A DNA stretch of 64,000 nt. Source: Apus apus. Its lineage: Eukaryota > Chordata > Aves > Apodiformes > Apodidae. Under the pieces are notes generated by a model. The model was not told the DNA's origin. It worked only from the letters and a program-made list of their open reading frames with translations, and ran no database searches. A program made the translations under genes and the position numbers. Positions 36,082-49,441 of the stretch are shown piece by piece (positions within the stretch are counted from its first letter, which is position 1; every line of letters begins with the position of its first letter). Location of the stretch: contig NC_067283.1 in assembly GCF_020740795.1 (NCBI RefSeq), forward strand, positions 129,304,568 to 129,368,567. Direction: 5' to 3'.

Positions 36082-36934
36082 GCAAGTAAAACTTCAAAAC
36101 AAAAACCATTATACAGGGCCTAAATGTATAGTGTGTTTTTTTAAATACATCAAGGCAATCAACTCTGTAATGATCATAATGCTTCCACCTGGTTTTTATA
36201 GCAAGAAAAAAAATATGTTGTTTTGGTGCCTCAAACAAAGTAGATATTCTGATTATGGGCTAAATGAATATAAAACATTTGGAGCCACTTTTTTTTCAGT
36301 TATAAACAGAAGCATCATTCAATGGCTACAGTGAGTTTACAGAGATACATTTATTCGCAATGGTGTTCTGAAAGTGCTTATTAGTTTGCTTGTGCTAATA
36401 TTTATTTTTTATTTTGCCTGATGGAGGTCCAGACATGCAGTATTTTCTGAAGCTGATATGCGATATGCAAGAGTGGGGATTGAGACACTAACTCCATGTT
36501 CATTTCAATAGAAAACTTCTGCCAGCCACAGGAGTGTAAGGGAACTTCAGTCCTTTAGTGACAGGGATTCTACTCATGTTTAGAATGAAACAGAGCTGCT
36601 ACTGCAATTTTCAAGACACTAACACTCAAAGTATTATATTCATTTACCAGAACTGACAATTACTGGATACTTACATTTCCTCATACTGTCAGTGCAACTT
36701 TTCTTCTTTGACTTAGCACATAAAAGAAGATGCCCATCCTGCCTACAGTAGCTCACTACATAATTGTCAGCCTTACATAGATTATCTCTGAAATGTCTGC
36801 TTCTAGAAATGGAGTAATCATTAAAAGAAAGGAACAACACTACAGATTTCAGCTAAAAGTCTGTTTAATAACTGCAAATTTTTCTAGTGCCTCTCATTAC
36901 ATTTGGTTTTAAATTCCTAATGTCCCGGGCTTTT

Positions 36935-37934
36935 CTGGTTGAAAGGAAGAAGTCAGAGAGTTGTGGTCAATGGGACAGAATCTATTGGAGGTCTGTGACT
37001 AGTGGAGTGGGAGTCAGTACTGGGACGGGTAATATTCAATATTTTCATCAACGATCTGGATGAGGGAACAGAGTGTGCCCTCAGCAAGTTTGCCGATGAC
37101 ACTAAACTGGGAGGTGTGGCTGACACAACAGAAGGCTGTGCTGCCATTCACCTAGATAGGCTGGAGAGTTAGGTGGGGAGAAACTTGATGAAATTCAACA
37201 AGGGCAAGAGTAGAGTCTTGCATCTGGGGAAGAACAACCCTATGTACCAGTACAGGTTGGGGGCTGACCTGCTGGATACCAGTGTAGGAGAAAGGGACCT
37301 GGGGGTCCTGGTGGACAGAAGGATGACCATGAGCCAGCAATGTGCCCTTGTAGCCAAGAAGGCCAATGGCATCCTGGGGTGTATTAGAAAGGGTGTGGTT
37401 AGTAGGTCAAGGGAGGTTCTCCTCCCCCTCTACTCTGCCTTGGTGAGGCCGCATCTGGAATATTGTGTCCAGTTCTGGGCCTCTCAGTTCAAGATTAAAG
37501 GAGTGGAACATCTCTCTTATGAGGAAAGGCTGAGGGAGCTGGGTCTCTTTAGCTTGGAGAAGAGGAGACTGAGGGGCAACCTCATCAATGTTTATAAATA
37601 CATTAAGGGCGAGTGTCAGGACGATGGAGCCAGGCTTTTTTCAGTGATGTCTAGTGACAGGACAAGGGGCAATGGGTGCAAACTGGAGCATAGGAGGTTC
37701 CACGCAAACATCAGAAAAAAGTTCTTTCCTGTGAGAGTGACAGAGCACTGGGACAGGCTGCCCAGAGAGGTTGTGGAGTCTCCTTCACTAGAGACATTCA
37801 AAACTCGCCCGGACACTTTCTTGTGTGATGTGCTCTAGGTGATCCTGCTCTGGCAGGGGGGTTGGACTAGATGATCTTTCGAGGTCCCTTCCAACCCCTA
37901 AGATTCTGTGATTCGGTGATTCTGTGATTCTGTG
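36935..37934 (+). mobile_element. 5'-truncated CR1 LINE with 4 terminal octamers
   Basis: It starts at the ORF2 codons for [13 protein letters not shown] and passes FADDTKLGG, with breaks before NLMKFNKGK. It ends in ATTCTGTG, ATTCGGTG, ATTCTGTG, ATTCTGTG at 37903-37934. From 37173 a 221-codon open frame runs to the normal ORF2 stop. Within it, QFK is joined directly to IKGVEHL, so 16 codons present in the intact copy ([16 protein letters not shown]) are missing in frame. Residues DLGVLVDRR and GCIRKG resemble the intact copy more than the leader-bearing group. It is not functional. Confidence 0.94.
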
Positions 37935-40900
37935 GGCTTTCATATAAATATGCTTTGAATGTTTTGAAATTTTGTCATGTCTTGCCATATGTATTACATC
38001 ATGGGTCACACTTCTGCGGTCCCTGTACTCCCAGTCTGAAGTTTTAATTATTCTTTTTATGGACCTCAGAAAGCTTATTTTCTACTTTAGACAGTCACTC
38101 CAAAAGTCAGTCTTACACTCAATCAAACTAACATGTTTTGTCCTGTTTTGAAATTTAGAACATTTACATCCTAAAGACAGTGACATCATCTATCCTGAGG
38201 CAATCTTCCAGTACACAGATCCTCTACATTCATTATCTTTGGAGGGTAGAGAAGGGTGAAAGGGAAGTTACTTGCCTTGCCTTCTGGAGTCTGATTCTTC
38301 CTGAGCTTCTCAAACACACAGTAGGAGCCATCCCTTACCACTGACTATCAAGCAGAACAGAAGCAAATGTTGGAGAGCTCTGTTTCACATCTGATCACAC
38401 AATTCAAACTAAATTAATCTCTGGTCTGGATCCTGAACAAGGACTATTTTTTGACATGGTCAAAACTCAAAAACCTATGGGATCTGACTTATGAGACTGC
38501 ATAAAACCTTGGGGTAAACAGGGGAGTACCTATCCACCACCCCTAAAAAGAACCATCATCCCTAAACAAACAAACAAATGAAAAACCCATGTGTCTCTTG
38601 ACACATGGTTGATCCAACACCTGCGTCCAGACAGTCCCACATTACTCCAAGTTTTGAAGTTTTATCACCCAACAATGAATCCCTCTGGGAAACATAACCA
38701 CCAGATACCTTGATATATGGCAAGACTTCAGGCACAGTCGCTCCTTGGGTATGGCTGCAGTGGCTCTTATTCAGAGAAAAAACTGTGACTGGGTGGCAAG
38801 GAGATGATTTTGCCAGGTCTCTGCTGAGAATTACCTCAAGGCAAGGGATTTCCCAAGTAACTGATTGCTCTTCTTGAGGCCTTTGAGCACAGAAAGCGTA
38901 TGTCATAAGTATGAACATCTCTTCACAGGGATTTTAGTTGGAGAAAGTTCTGCCACTCTTAATAGGTATTGCTCATTAGTGATATGAACACTAACAGGCA
39001 CTAATGCTCAGCCATGCAAGAGCATGTGTAGAAAATGGCGTCAGGAAAATCTTGCCTCTGCAGACAGAGGCAAGATTACTTCATGAATCAGGAACTATGA
39101 ATCATATGAACAAAAAATTGTCATTAAATTAAGATCTTCCAATGTTGTAGCATGAAGATTCAAGAAAATAACCTTTCAACATACCTTATGCATTGTCTGT
39201 GTCCTTGAAAATTGATGCTAGTCTAGTACCTTCCTTAATAACAAATCAAGCTACTTCTCATCCCTCAGAAGACATAAAATATTTATTGAAATCTCCATTT
39301 ATTTAGCCACCCACAGAGAACCACATACAGGAGACCTTAGTTGCTGGTTTGACCTTCACTATTTAATGAGATGTATAATGATGCCATTGCAGCAAACAGA
39401 GCCCACAGAACAAATGCAAGTAGCCACTGCACTAAGATCTTATCTTCTACATAAGTAGCAGTGGATAAAAAAGGTCATGTTAGATGAAAGAAACAAGTCT
39501 CAGCATGTGGGATCAACATATGGTGGCACCAAATACCAGATGCCAAAAGGAGAAGTAATGCTATTTGATGGCCTATTTCATGCCATATTTTTTTTTCTGT
39601 GGGATGTACCTGAGGGAAGTTACATGCTGTATGGTGGCTGATAGCAGCAAATTTAATATTACTCAAAACAAAAGGTATTTTAGTAGTTTCTTCCCTTCTC
39701 TTGTATCTTTGCTATTATTTACACCTGTGCAAAACAAGTGTGTTGTACTCAGAAAACACAGCTATTTTAAGATTTTTTTTAAAAAAGTAAGTGTTTATCT
39801 AAGGGTTATGACAGTGAGGAAAAAAACCTTTTTCCAAAAGTCTTCCCAAAAGCAGCAGGCAGTGTTAGAGGTTCATTAAGCCTGACGCCACATAAAACTG
39901 TAAGATGTGTCTCCTGCTCAGAAGACAGGATTGCAGTGTGTCCCCACCTCTCTGTCTGGGGAGACTGTAAGGAAACTGAACATAATTACGGTCTCTTGGG
40001 TTTCTTTATTGTACCAAGAGACAAAGTTTACAGCACAAAAGTACAGAGGAAGTGTGATGCTTTGCATCTTTTCTTTTTTTGAAAGTTTGCTTCTTTAGGA
40101 GGAATATTTGTCACAATCCTTCATGTGTCTTCACCCCAAATTTTTCATCTAGCCAGAGGTGAGGATGACTGCCTGCCATCCTAGTTCCCTCTAGGCCCTG
40201 TCACTGCAAAAGGCACAGATGCCCAATAATGTCTTGTATACACACTAAAATATATTTCAGTTGTTGAGGGCTTTTAAAACAGAGGCATTGTTGTTAGATA
40301 GTTAAGTCTAACTGCTTTTTGTATTCACCCATGAAGGTGGCCTGTGTTATGTAGAAATCTTGGAATGATTGTCTATGAGTGAAGGATGTGGAGGTGGAAA
40401 GGTCAACCGCTTTATGATTCAGGTCAAAGAGGCATTTTCATGAATGGGAAGGCTGGGTTAAAGAAAGTTCACAGTCTGCTACAGGGAAGGGGACCAGTAT
40501 CCCTGCAAGGTGCACATATGTTTAGAACAAGCAATTCATAGAGATTTACAAGACAAAAACAAAGGTGTATTTTTCAGAAAAAGACAAAATAAACTTAATT
40601 TAAAAACAAACAAACAACAATAATCCACTTGGATTCTTGGTTTCCTTGAGGAATGCCTCTAATCTAGAGGCTGAGAAGAAGTGATGGAGAAAGTAAATTC
40701 ACATGTTGGCTGTCTTCTCTAATTGCCCCCCCACCGTGTGAACAGCCTCAAGGCATGCTGTCTAAACCAGAACTCTTCTGCTCTGACTGCATAGCCAGGC
40801 ACACTCTACTAAAAACTTTTTTTAATGGCCAGAAAGTTTGCCTTCAAAGCAGAGTAGTAAACCAATCTGTAGACTATGCCTAGCCTACAGGAAGCTGGCA

Positions 40901-43900
40901 GAATTCCCAAAAGGAGAAACCCAGGACACAATGTGTAAACTAAGAATATCCACCTTGCAGTACATTCACTCTCCATCCTCTCGGTGCAGACCCATCTTCA
41001 TCCACTTAGCACCCCAAGCTGATTGTCTCACTTGAGTTACACCACTGAGGCCTCTCCTTCATGTTACATGTACTGTGTCTCCATGGACATTTTACAAACA
41101 AAGAAATACTCTGATCTTATCTGTCTGTATTCAGTGGAACTTAGAAGTGCACTGAAACAAGAATAGAGAGTGTTTTTAAAATGCACTTCTCTGAGTGTTG
41201 TTTTTTTTTTTTCAGAAGAAAAAAATCTTAGAAGACAGGTGATATAAAATAAGGTAAATGGATATTGGGCTACTACCACGAACTGCAAGAAGCAGTTAAT
41301 AAGAGGGTTTATTACAAAACTTGTTATAATGTCTTCATTATATATGTTCTTGATTTCAAGTTATGCATTTCCCAAAAATATGTAGACACAGTTGCCAGTT
41401 TTTAAGCAGTGACACGGTGCAAAGATGAAAATACATAATTGTTAAAGTTTGACTGCAAGGCTAGCTTCCCTTCTTCAGGAATTCAGAAGGATAAGCAAAG
41501 ACTTCCTGGCTTGGGCATTCTCCTTTCTCTTTTACAGTACACAGAGATAAAGGAAGCAGTTACACTGACATTGCAATGGATAAAGAAAATTACTTCCCTA
41601 TCTGGTTTTTGTGGGGCAGAATACCCGTAAAGTTTGAAAACGAGAAAGAATGACATGGGGGATTCCTGTTAGTAACACACAGGAGACAAAGTTATTTTCT
41701 GATTTTATGACTGAAGATGCCAAAGTTTTTTTAAATCCATGACTCTCCAGGAATGGGAGCCCTTGGAGGTTGCTCCTCACGGAAGAAAGCAGAGAAACAC
41801 TCACACATGCAGCTGCCCCCTAGAACCCTCTTTTCCATTCTGTTTTGACATAAAGCCAAAGGATTTCAGGGAATCTGAAAACTTTTTTTTTATTTCAGGG
41901 GCCTAACCAGCAGAGGTAAGTACATCCCTTGGCAGAGGAAAGAGTCCAACAAAACCGTGACAGCTTTTCTCTAGACACTGCTACAAAAAAGCAGGGTTTT
42001 GTTTGAGACAGTGACTACCAGAAACTCACAGGATCTAGCCATCCTGCATAATTTACACCCAATCAGCAATTCAGAAATTATGAAACGTTACCTCATCCCT
42101 GTATTTCACCTAAATTGCCAACGCCCTTTGTACATAGTTCAACCGACTTCTTGGACTTTCCCACAAAACAGGGGAAGGGAAGATTAAAGTCTGGCTTTTC
42201 CAAGGGAGAATGGAGCATCATATGACTTAGTGAGCTCTAAGAACATGTCAGAACGTATCACATAGTAATTGCATATCAGAATATTTCCATGAGAACTTCT
42301 CATCCCAGCTGATGGGATCCAGAATCCTTCTTTTGGGAGAACGAAAGATCTCAGCCCCGTGCCGAATGAAAGAAAATGAGCACTAGCAGTGAGTGAGTCA
42401 GCACATTTTTGCCAACCTAAAATTAACTAAAAAATTGCTATATTTTCTACAGTAAATTTAATTTGGAGAAGAAATTAAGGAAAACCAAAAGCCTCTTTAA
42501 AAAAAAATCACTACAAAAGTGAAAATTTTGTCTTTTAGGTGCTTCAGTTTATAATTTTAAAAAGCTTCATAAATTATGAGGTTTTTCTTAGCTGATATTT
42601 CCTGCTTTCCTGCTTAGTTCCTGGGCTAGTTGTATTGCTGGGTGAGACAGAAAGATACCTTAAAGCCAACACTGCTTTTTACACTGAGTCACAATCTGGA
42701 ATAGCTAAAAAGAGCTCCACAATTTATTCCTGGTCTTAAATTCAAAAGACTTCTATTCTTTTGATCAAGCTGCTGCTGGAAACCTCCCCTTTTGATCCAT
42801 CATTAGCACTTCCCATCTTCTTGTGTATTTCCCTTGATGTTATTACAAGCAATAATCACTGAATTAAATAATTAAATGTACATTTGAGGGAATCAAGGAC
42901 ATTCAGAGCATTTCAGGGTGACTTTCACTTAGTGAATGAACTGATTCCAGATAATAGACATTTCATATACTTTTAGATAAAGCTGGCAGCTCAAAGTCCA
43001 GTGTATTCTGTTATAAAAGATAATACATAGAAAACAGCCTGTCAAGATGGGAACAGACTGATTCAAAGAGACACCTTTGGAAGCAACAGAATTAATGTCA
43101 TTCCATCTCACTAGATCAAGTAATCTCAGATAGTTACAGAAGAATGACTAGAGATACGTTTGCAGTGATTATCTATTTATTAAGAGTTCTGAAGGGAAAT
43201 AGGACCCCAAATTACCTGCCTAACAGAACAATTAAAATAATTCTGGGTTGTAGGATTGATGTAGGATTTTTGGTTACAGACAGTGCAAAATCACTCAGTA
43301 ACACTTAGTGATGCTCTGAATATGTAGCAAAGTATCAAGACACGTTAAAAAGTCACACTTTCAGGCTATGTGTTCCTTTATGTCATTAATTTCTTAATAA
43401 GTTTTAAATCTACCTGCTCATTCCCAGTCTGCAATACTTCTTCAGACAGCTTTCCATTTATAAGAAGATGTCCTTAGAGTTGACATCAATGGAAAATGCA
43501 AACATTCAGTTCTTCACCAGATTTAGCCACACACTGCTCAACAGCCTCTTAGAAAACATGGCATGTTTTTCCACTACAGTTATTCACTTAATAGACAGCA
43601 TATTTCATCTATTCCTAGAATGTCAGCTTCTAGTCCTGGGATGAATGCAATATCCTTAAGAAACAAGCAATGAAAGGTTAATTATTTTGCAAACAACTGA
43701 ATAATAGAAAATGAAGTGTGGATAAACCTTCTTATTTGGCATATGTCAAAAGTGAGTAAACTACCCAAACTGCAACTGAGGAATAAACTCCATTAAGGCT
43801 GGTTCACCCTTGACTTAACCTCTGACTCCAAATATATAGGCCTTTTTACTTTTCCTGCAAGGAGTCCAGCAACTTCCTACACAAATTCCTCTCTTGACCA

Positions 43901-46599
43901 CACTTCTGCTTCACAGTTTTCACCAGCCCTCAGAAAGTTTAAAAGATTCTTCTCAGATACCCTCATTTGCTGAACATCCTGCCTTCCACCCCTTAAAGAC
44001 TATTTTACATTAATCTACTCTTATTTTGTCAGAGAGCAGAATAAATGCACATTGCAGATGTGGTGTTCCTTTTTTTAGCTAGGGCCTCCAGTGGGGATGA
44101 ACGTGCAAACTGAAGCAGAGTCCCAGGAGACAGCAGTTTGCAGTTTGCCAAACAGGGCTGTATGCAGCACAGATGATTCAACCTGCTGATGCTGACTGTT
44201 TCTCCAACTCTGGGGAGCAGTCAGAAATGGCATGGTGTAGGAGAAATTAGAGGCAATATTCTTCTCTTTGATAGGCTATTTTTCATATGGAACTGAATCA
44301 CTCACTTTCAGACAGTTTGGAAGAGCTGAAACACTTTGTTCAAGCTCATAAATGAAAGACAGGCTCCCACATCTTTTTTTAAGCAAACATTTTATTTTCT
44401 TTCAATTTTTTTTTTTCCCCCCCCCATTTTTAGAAGGACCTGTTTGTCTCCTCTTTGCCTGAAAAGCTGAATAAACACTGAAAATGCCTGTGTCTGAATA
44501 CTCAGAATTATGGCTAGGAAAGAGTTCCTTTCATGTTCCTGGCTGCAAACAGTCTTCTCCGATGTGGACTTACGACCTATTTGTGGCCACATAATTTTGT
44601 TGAGAAAAATCCTCTATATATAACCCCAAGACCACCAGCTTTAATAGCTTCAGACCAGTTAGTCATTCTCTTGGAAATCACATCTACTGAGAGGGATCAC
44701 TCAAGAACTTACTTGATGCCCAAGTCTTATTCAACCAGATTATAAATACTGGCTCCCATTCAAGATTTAAACTCCTTGGATTCATGTTAAATAAAGGGCA
44801 ATGTGTCTGGGCACAATCCCTCATGACTGCTACATCTGTTGAAATACTGACACCCTGAATCACAAGAGTAAAACATGTATGTACAAGAAGCAGAGTTTTC
44901 TTGGCAACTGACCCACTGAGCTAACACTCACCTCTGGAAGATGTCCAGAAACCTTGACATCTTAGCAACAATATAAAATAGCAACATTTCTTTTGGCTTT
45001 GCTTCCTGAAATACAGTCAGGAGTGGAGACTGAAAATGTGAAACCCAGATCTAGGCTCACATGGAAGTTTTAACTCACTATTAAAGGACCCAGTTTATCA
45101 GGATAGCTCAGCCTTGAGTTTCATAGCTAATTGCATAGGTTGCTTCACATGCAATGAATGCAAAAACATACTTTCTAAGGATACAATTCTTCCAAAGCCA
45201 GCAATACTCTTAGAAAATGTATTCTGGATCTTGTTCCTCCTTCTGTGAGGGCTTAAACTGATGAAGGTCATTACAGGTCTGAGGTACTGTAACTATCACC
45301 AAACTCTACACTGTTGTGCAGGGCCTTTTCTGATAGACGTGCACTGAAAACACTTGTCAGTTGGGCAAGAGAGAAGGACAGGACCTCTTCTGCAAAGCTT
45401 CAGTGAGTTATGCATCAGCTGCCTCCTGAGAATCGAATAATGTTAAAAATCAGGTATTTCTGGCATACTCAAAGGTAAAATTTAAAGACTTTGCTGATGA
45501 ACATATAAATGATCATGGCTTTGGACAACTCTAAAATAAGGTAAAGCAAAATGTTGCATTTTGATGACAAAAGTAGCAAAGAGAGGCTGAAGTCCTGGTT
45601 AATTTATTTAGTATGTTTTGAATTGAGAGCCTTAAGCCGGTTCGTGCTCATAGCTTTCTTACGCTCAGCATTGCAATGATGTGCCAGGGATTGTGTCCTG
45701 AGGGCAAGGGAGAGCTTCCCAGGTGTCACCTCTCCATAGAATTATCATAGATTGCTGTCCTTGTTTGCACCTCCAATGTAAGACAGGTGTTATGAGGTAG
45801 GGCAGATGTGTGGGGCTCTCCCTACCATGTTGTGAGGCACTCTGATAGACCAAGTCACAGAGGACCTTCAGGCACCACTCAGACTGTGGCAAATTATACT
45901 GGGAGGAACCACTGTAACACAGAAACACATTTATAGAACCACTGGCACTTCCAAGAACCTTTCCCCAAATGCCTTGAGGAATTTAACCAGCAGCTTCATC
46001 CTCTATGTCATGATTGTATTACAGAAAAAACTCTGAAAATGGCAAATCTTTTTTGATCCTGCTGCCAAAGGAAGAGACGGAATATCTGGCAGCAGAAAGC
46101 TGCTGATTCTGGCAGTAGGAATATAGCCAGGAGAGAGGCAGGAGTCAGCACTTGGGCTGGATGTCAAGGATCTAAGCTGCTGCTTACTTTGATTGAAAAA
46201 CAAGGTCTTTCACTATGGCAAGTCTGAGCTGAGATAAAGTCAGTCTTCTGTTGTAACCACAAAATTTAGAAGATAAAAATTTCCCAGGTGTTTAGATCAG
46301 TTAGAAGATTACTAGTCACTCCTTCAAGCTTTATGCTTTGCAAGCACACCTGCAAGGTGCGTGTCTACTAACAGCTTAGTTATGGACTAAGTATATGCAA
46401 TTAGAGAGAGACACTGCAAATTTGTCCCCATAAATCCTGCAGTGAGATTACTTCAATACAGGAAGTTCACTGAATCCCTGCACATTCACAGTATTATAAT
46501 CACGAAGCTTGCACAGCAAAATAAGTTTATGCAATGGGAAGTGTACCAAGAAGACATCCAGCTGGTGGTAAACTCAAGCAGATATTTTTGATTCCTAGA
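37935..46599. other. Intergenic stretch, 8.7 kb, no recognised gene
   Basis: AT-rich, with one perfect hairpin (39048-39077). The longest open frame (118 codons, 38562-38918, - strand) has no visible homology. Confidence 0.65.
39048..39077. repeat. Perfect 13-bp inverted repeat with a 4-nt loop
   Basis: AATCTTGCCTCTG (39048-39060) and CAGAGGCAAGATT (39065-39077) are exact reverse complements around CAGA. No T run follows and no gene adjoins, so a terminator or RNA gene is not supported. Confidence 0.9.
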
Positions 46600-46870
46600 A
46601 ATGCAGAACCACAAAACCACAAAAGACTAGCTGCTCCAGTCCTTTGGATTGAGGCTGGTCAATGCTCTGTACTAAGAACATTCGGGACAGAGGTTTGTCT
46701 GAGCCACACTAAAAACCTCCAGTGAAGGAGACTTCACAACTTCTATAGGAGAACGCTTTTAGTGCTTTAACAGCCTAACAAGAATTTTTTATACTCAGTG
46801 AGATCAGTTTTGGTGAAATTAAATTAATTTATATCTTTTCTTACCCCATTGACCCTGAAGAACAATTTAT
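46600..46870 (-). mobile_element. Possible ancient CR1 remnant
   Basis: On the + strand, ACCTCCAGTGAAGGAGACTT and CACAACTTCT match the conserved inverse CR1 block CTCCAGYGAAGGAGACTCCA that precedes CACAACCTCT. CCATTGACCCTG further on resembles CCATTGCCCCTTG at the right distance. Everything between is heavily diverged and the limits are guesses. Chance cannot be excluded. Confidence 0.45.
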
Positions 46871-47964
46871 AATAATCTTTTTTAAAATAATATTTTATAG
46901 CAACTGAAGGGAGAAAAATGTTTCCAATCTTACTGAGATTAAGTAGAAGGAATAATTGCCTCCCACATAATTTTCAGCTCATTGAATACAATCCAAGTAA
47001 GGTTCGTCTGCTTAGCTACACCATGAGATTATTTTTTTTTTTACTCATATTTAGTCTGCAACTCCATTTTTTCCTGGTATCCTTTAACTAAAAGAAAATT
47101 CCAAAATCTGGTCTTCCTCTGAAACACATCCGGCGTTCAGGTTGCATTGTTTCATTAATTAGCCAGTAAATAAAACTGGTAGTCATTTAACTTTTTAGTC
47201 TAAGCAAAAATATAAACAATTATAAGTATGCAGCATATATACATGTGCTTAATCTTTCTTTCTAAAACAGACTTGCTTTTCTTTCTTAAGAATGGAACAC
47301 CCCATTGTGCTGGAAATTACTGAGCAGAAAGTATTATGAAAATCAAAGAGTAAATTTCATAGTTACAAAACTTTTATTAAGGCCAAATGTATACTCAGAT
47401 ACTTGCAACTTATTTTTTTATACATATAAAACAATATTCATCCTTCCAGAGACATCAGCTTGTGTCCTATAACTTTGGATGAGCTTAAGAAAATCATTAC
47501 AACATATAATCCCACAGGACATCATTAGCCTTTTGAAATTAAAACTACTAAAGAAAAACTCCCTACTTTAAACCTTCACTAAATCAGATGTTTTAGGAAG
47601 AACACATTTCTGCTTCTAGATTCTGATGTGATGCAGAATTAGTCACCATGAAAATATATACACTGTGATTTCCAAACAAATGCAAGAAAAACACTGTGTA
47701 ATGTGCAAAAGCACTATGTTTTAAAAAGTTACAATTAAAATACATTTAAAATAAAAACAGTAATGCCTCAGATTCCTCCATTATTTTGTTTTGTGATTAA
47801 GAAGCATTCTGACAATAGTAATGTTTTCAGTATATGGAAGAATACTTAATGGCTAAGAATTAATGATCACAAAGAGAAAAAAACAATGACAAAAGATAGG
47901 TTACCATATCATAGCTGGTAATCTTGGAAAGAAATGTACTAATGCTGAAATTCTCATAAAGGAC
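46871..47964. other. Intergenic AT-rich stretch
   Basis: Very AT-rich, no feature recognised. Confidence 0.65.
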
Positions 47965-49441
47965 TATACACCCACGAGTGCTGAGGGAGCTGGTGGAGGT
48001 CACTGATAGGCCACTCCACCATCTTTGGTAAGTTGTGGGCAACAGGAGAGGTGCCTGAGGACTGGAAGATAGCAAATGTCACTCCAGTCTACAAGAAGGA
48101 GGACCCAGGTAACTATAGACTGGTCAACCTCACCTCCATCCCTGGAAAGGTTCTTGGCACTATCTCTAGGCATATCAAGGATGAGGGGGTCATTAAGAGC
48201 ATTCAACATGGTTTTACCAAGGGGAAGTCATGTTTCACCAACCTTATAGCCTTCTATGAAGAGGTAACTAGGTGGAAAGATGATGGTAGAGGGGTAGATA
48301 TGGTTTATCTTGATTTCAGTAAAGCATTTGACACTGTCTCCCACAGCATCCTTGTAGATTAATTGAGGAAGTGTGGTCTTGATGGTCAGGTAGTGAGGTG
48401 GATCATGAGCTGGTTGAAAGGAAGAAATCAGAGAGTTGTGGTCAATGGGACAGAATCTAGTTGGAAGTCTGTGACTAGTGGAGTCCCTCAGGACCAGTGG
48501 TGTTGAGTATTTTCATCAGTGACCTGGATGAGGGAACAGAGTGTGCCCTCAGCAAGTTTGCTGATGACACTAAACTGGGAGGAGTGGCTGACACACCAGA
48601 AGGCTGTGCTGCCTTTAAGCAAGACCTGGAAGGCTGGAGAGTTGAGCAGGGAGAAACTTGATGAAATTCAACAAGGGCAAGTGTAGAGTCTTGCATCTGG
48701 GGAAGAACAACCCCATGTACCAGTACAGGTTGGGGACTGACCTGCTGGATACCAGTGTAGGAGAAAGGGACCAGGGCGTCCTGGTGGACAGGAGGATGAC
48801 CATGAGCCAGCAATGTGCCCTTGTAGCCAAGAAGGCCAATGGCATCCTGGGGTGGATTAGAAAGGGTGTGGTTAGTAGGCTAAGAGAGGTTCTCCTCCGC
48901 TGCTACTCTGCCTTGGTGAGGCCACATCTGGAATATTGTGTCCAGTTCTGGGCCTCTCAGTTCAAGAAGGACAGGGAGTTACTTGAAGGAGTCCCGCACA
49001 GAGCCACAAAGATGATGAAGGGAGTGGAACATCTCCCTGATGAGGAAAGGCTGAGGGAGCTGGGTCTCTTTAGTTTGGAGAAAAGGAGACTGAGGGGCGA
49101 CCTCATCAATGTTTACAAATACATTAAGGGCGAGTGTCAGGATGATGCAGCCAGGCTTTTTTCAGTGTTGCCTAGCAATAGGACAAGGGGCAATGGGTGC
49201 AAACTGGAGCACAGGAGGATCCACGTAAATAACAGAAAAAAGTTCTTTCCTGTGAGAGTGACAGAGCACTGGAACAGGCTGCCCAGAGAGGTTGTGGAGT
49301 CTCCTTCGCTGGAGACATTCAAAACCCACCTGGACGCCTTCCTGTGTGATGTGCTCTAGGTGACCCTGCTCTGGCAGGGGGATTGGACTAGATGATCTTT
49401 CGAGGTCCCTTCCAACCCCTAAGATTCTGTGATTCTGTGAT
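47965..49441 (+). mobile_element. 5'-truncated CR1 LINE carrying a broken reverse transcriptase
   Basis: It begins at ORF2 codons equivalent to HPRVLREL (here ACACCCACGAGTG). It includes [30 protein letters not shown] and YLDFSKAFD, then an in-frame TAA after ILVD. A deletion at GVPQG removes the LGPVLF segment. Downstream, 48658-49359 is an open 233-codon C-terminal piece ending FLCDVL. It shares [15 protein letters not shown] and VPHRATKM with the two leader-bearing copies but has ordinary ORF2 sequence at the point where they have the leader. Two 3' octamers at 49424-49439. Confidence 0.94.

Larger units (their letters stand above)
28741..36934. other. Intergenic stretch with simple repeats only
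   Basis: A C-run followed by an A-run sits at about 28870-28892. Otherwise AT-rich with simple repeats. Open frames up to 132 codons (32311-32709, - strand) show no recognisable domain. No further CR1 seen. Confidence 0.65.
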
